Shown here: positions 62,206-64,000 of the stretch, in pieces | How the letters are laid out: each line of letters starts with the position of its first letter | Position numbering within the stretch: the first letter of the stretch is position 1 | Source of the DNA: Chloroflexota bacterium | Lineage (GTDB): Bacteria > Chloroflexota > UBA6077 > JACCZL01 | Assembly (NCBI GenBank): GCA_020845495.1 | Contig: JADLFM010000062.1 | Location: forward strand, 183,419-247,418 | Length of the DNA stretch: 64,000 nucleotides | Direction of reading: 5' to 3' | Made by a program: the position numbers and the translations under genes | Notes under the pieces: model-generated | Seen by the model: the letters and a program-made list of their open reading frames with translations, nothing else | What the model was told of the DNA's origin: nothing | Database searches by the model: none

Positions 62206-62338
62206 CCTGGCCGACCCGATGGAGCACGAGACCGACGCCCCCGACGTTGCCTCGGCGTCACCTGACCGGGCGGGAACGGGCCAGGGGGCTGATCTGCCGT
62301 CAGCCGCGCGTGGCGGCGCGACGGAGGAACGCCAGGGT

Positions 62339-62944
62339 GTGAGTACGCAGGAGCGGCCCGAGCATAGCTCAGCCCCCACGCCCGCTCCTCGACGTCATCG
62401 CCTGTTCGTCGGCATCGAGATGTCGGACGAGTGGCGGGTCGCGCTGGAACGGCTGGCCGGCCAGCTTCGCGGCTCGTTGGGCAGCGGCTGCCGATGGGTG
62501 CGCCCGGACCTCTATCACGTGACGATTGCCTTCATCGGCGAGCGACCGACTGAGGACGTGACGTCCATCTGCGAGGCGACGCGCTGCGCGGCCGCTACCA
62601 CGCGACCGTTCGTGTTGCGCCTCGGCAGCCTCGAAGGGCCTGGCGGTCGTCGGAGCAGTCCGCTGGTGGTACGGGTCGAGGACCCATCAGGCGGGCTTCA
62701 GGCGCTTCGAGCGCGGCTCGACGGCGAGCTTGCTGCGCGGGGCATCCCATTCGACCACAAGCGGCTGGCGCCCCATATCACGCTGGCCCGCCCTCGCCGG
62801 GGCAGTGCGCCCCCGCCGGCGCTTCCAGCACGCCACCCGCTCCGGGTCGCGCTTCTCGATGTTTCGCACATCGTCGTCGTCGAGAGCGACCTTCGCTCGG
62901 ACGGTCCCCGCTACACGGTGCTGGAGCGGGCGGATCTCGGATAG
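62339..62944 (+). CDS. thpR: RNA 2',3'-cyclic phosphodiesterase (ThpR/LigT family)
   Basis: About 201 residues in the 2H phosphoesterase fold, opening RRHRLFVGIEMSDEWRVALERLAGQL. The two catalytic HxT motifs are visible: YHVTIAFIGE and APHITLARP. It opens 2',3'-cyclic phosphates on RNA ends. GTG 62339 is chosen because GGAGG lies 11 bases upstream and the length then fits the family; starts at 62177 or 62219 would overlap or follow the permease with a long disordered leader. It is probably co-transcribed with the permeases. Confidence 0.85.
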   Translation: MSTQERPEHSSAPTPAPRRHRLFVGIEMSDEWRVALERLAGQLRGSLGSGCRWVRPDLYHVTIAFIGERPTEDVTSICEATRCAAATTRPFVLRLGSLEGPGGRRSSPLVVRVEDPSGGLQALRARLDGELAARGIPFDHKRLAPHITLARPRRGSAPPPALPARHPLRVALLDVSHIVVVESDLRSDGPRYTVLERADLG

Positions 62945-63199
62945 GAGCGGCGGCGCCCGGCCGCGGGGTCGGCATGGGTCTCGACTTCAGTGCATCACGC
63001 GTCTGGTACGGGTGGACCGACGATCGAACCCCGAGCGGCCCTCTCGAGAAGGTCGGATGGCCGTCCACTGATGGTCGCTGCGTCGCCCATTGTACCGCCG
63101 CTCCTCGGGCTGCGGGAGGCGCGTGGGGAGGTACGATTGTGACGGCGTCGTCATCACGCGGGCCGCGAGCGTGCCCCACAGACTGGAGGATGTGTTGCC

Positions 63200-63778
63200 G
63201 TGTCACCACGAGGTCCGACCTCCGTCCATCAGTTGAAAGTCACCCTCAAACGCGTGAGACCGCCGATTTGGCGGCGCATCCAGGTGGCGAGTACGATCGA
63301 CTTGCGGCGGTTGCATGCCGTGATCCAGACGGCGATGGGCTGGACTCAGTCCCACCTGTACGAGTTCGAGATCGGCGGCGTGGCCTATGGCGAGCCGAGT
63401 CCAGAAGACTTCGAGCCTATCCGGAGCGCAAAATCGACGCCGTTGCGTCGGGTCGCGCCCGAAAGTGGCATCGTCTTCACGTATGTCTATGATTTTGGAG
63501 ACGACTGGGAGCATCAGATAGTCGTCGAAAAAGTCATGCCCCCCGAGCCGCGAGCCGCCAATCCCCGGTGTATCGCTGGCCGGCGCGCCTGCCCGCCGGA
63601 GGACGTAGGCGGAGTCTGGGGTTACCAGGAGTTTCTGGAGGCCATCCGCGATCCGTCGCATCCGGAGCACGCAAGTATGCTGGAATGGATCGGCGGCGAC
63701 TTTGACCCAAACGCCTTTGACCTCGATTCGGTAAACCAACAACTCGCCAACCCTATCCCGAGCCCCTGGGAACTGTAG
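63200..63778 (+). CDS. Plasmid pRiA4b ORF-3-like family protein
   Basis: A 192-residue protein of the PRiA4_ORF3 family (PF07929): VHQLKVTLKRVRPPIWRRIQVAST, LRRLHAVIQTAMGWTQSHLYEFEIGGVAYG, FTYVYDFGDDWEHQIVVEKV, RCIAGRRACPPEDVGGVWGYQEFLEAI and PNAFDLDSVNQQL. The function is unknown; members occur on chromosomes and mobile elements alike. GTG 63200 is the start. Gaps on both sides (62945-63199 and 63779-63927) show no gene or repeats, and no transposase is nearby. Confidence 0.92.
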   Translation: MSPRGPTSVHQLKVTLKRVRPPIWRRIQVASTIDLRRLHAVIQTAMGWTQSHLYEFEIGGVAYGEPSPEDFEPIRSAKSTPLRRVAPESGIVFTYVYDFGDDWEHQIVVEKVMPPEPRAANPRCIAGRRACPPEDVGGVWGYQEFLEAIRDPSHPEHASMLEWIGGDFDPNAFDLDSVNQQLANPIPSPWEL

Positions 63779-63927
63779 CTTCGACCCGAGTCCATGCGAA
63801 GGCCCGGGCTGGAGTCCGGAGGGTTGGTACCACTCGTGCAGCAAAGGGCAGCACAGCAGGGCACCCTTCGGGAAGGGGTGTCCCACAGGATATTGCGTCA
63901 AGTACCCTGAGGCGTGGGAGGGCGCCG

Positions 63928-64000
63928 ATGGGTCGGACGGATTGGGACGCCGAAGAGGCACGGTGGGCGGAGCAGATCGAGGCCGTGGTGGGCGGGATGC
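63928..64000 (+). CDS. N-terminal fragment of a gene cut by the window edge
   Basis: ATG 63928 with GGGAGGG five bases upstream opens a frame reading MGRTDWDAEEARWAEQIEAV to the window end. The few residues are helical and acidic; no function can be given. Confidence 0.5.
   Translation, partial: MGRTDWDAEEARWAEQIEAVVGGM

Noticed and set aside
63200..63778. Mobile-element cargo because of the pRiA4b ORF-3 family name
   Set aside because: No transposase, integrase, terminal repeats or composition shift nearby; the family is common on chromosomes.

Overview
The window is a high-GC (roughly two thirds G+C by eye) bacterial chromosome segment. GTG starts, ATGA/GTGA stop-start overlaps and tightly packed operons are common. 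The best lineage clue is the block at 40-57.5 kb. It holds two proteins with the 'YYY' (DUF2298) membrane domain first described from Chloroflexi and Archaea, an Agl23-like membrane glycosyltransferase fused to NHL repeats, and three YbhN-type integral membrane proteins. Together with proline/alanine-tethered lipoproteins, a eukaryotic-type Ser/Thr kinase and a PAC2 protein, this suggests Chloroflexota, possibly near Thermomicrobia. That assignment is an inference. I saw no rRNA, tRNA, CRISPR array or transposase.

0-3.1 kb: a Ser/Thr kinase lacking its N-lobe abuts a class A beta-lactamase-like lipoprotein lacking its C-terminal half, so this is a deletion scar or an assembly chimera. 3.3-9.5 kb: a same-strand block with an SDR dehydrogenase, a Rid-family protein, a NitT/TauT-type ABC importer (ATPase, permease, lipoprotein) and an aminohydrolase, which looks like uptake and breakdown of a nitrogenous small molecule. 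9.8-12.6 kb: a secreted subtilisin-like protease and a PAC2 protein. 12.9-22.7 kb: most of the de novo purine pathway in three units, purQ-purL-purF-purM-purN (+), purD-purS (-) converging on it, and purE-purK (+) diverging from purD. A perfect palindrome lies between purD and purE.

22.8-29.2 kb: a short helical protein, a CheB-CheR-PAS-histidine kinase giant, a divergent CheB-like esterase with a zinc-ribbon tail, a small CxxC protein and a LuxR-type regulator. 29.2-32.2 kb: fdhE-fdhD-holA, an operon linking formate dehydrogenase maturation to the DNA polymerase III delta subunit, with no formate dehydrogenase in the window. 32.4-37.1 kb: gpmI followed by a GAF histidine kinase, a membrane protein with a degenerate GGDEF domain and an OmpR-type regulator. 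37.3-39.9 kb: an MFS exporter, a small protein and a small secreted protein.

40.1-57.5 kb (all minus strand): the most unusual region, eight consecutive large membrane proteins. Five are GT-C-like glycosyltransferase and/or YYY proteins and three are YbhN-family proteins, forming a candidate surface-glycan or lipid-linked sugar system. 57.6-64 kb: a small acidic protein, a peptide/nickel-type ABC substrate-binding protein with two permeases but no adjacent ATPases, an RNA 2',3'-cyclic phosphodiesterase, a pRiA4b ORF-3-like protein and the start of one more gene. A recurring feature is short tandem duplication (mostly 12-18 bp, usually in frame) inside linkers and spacers.
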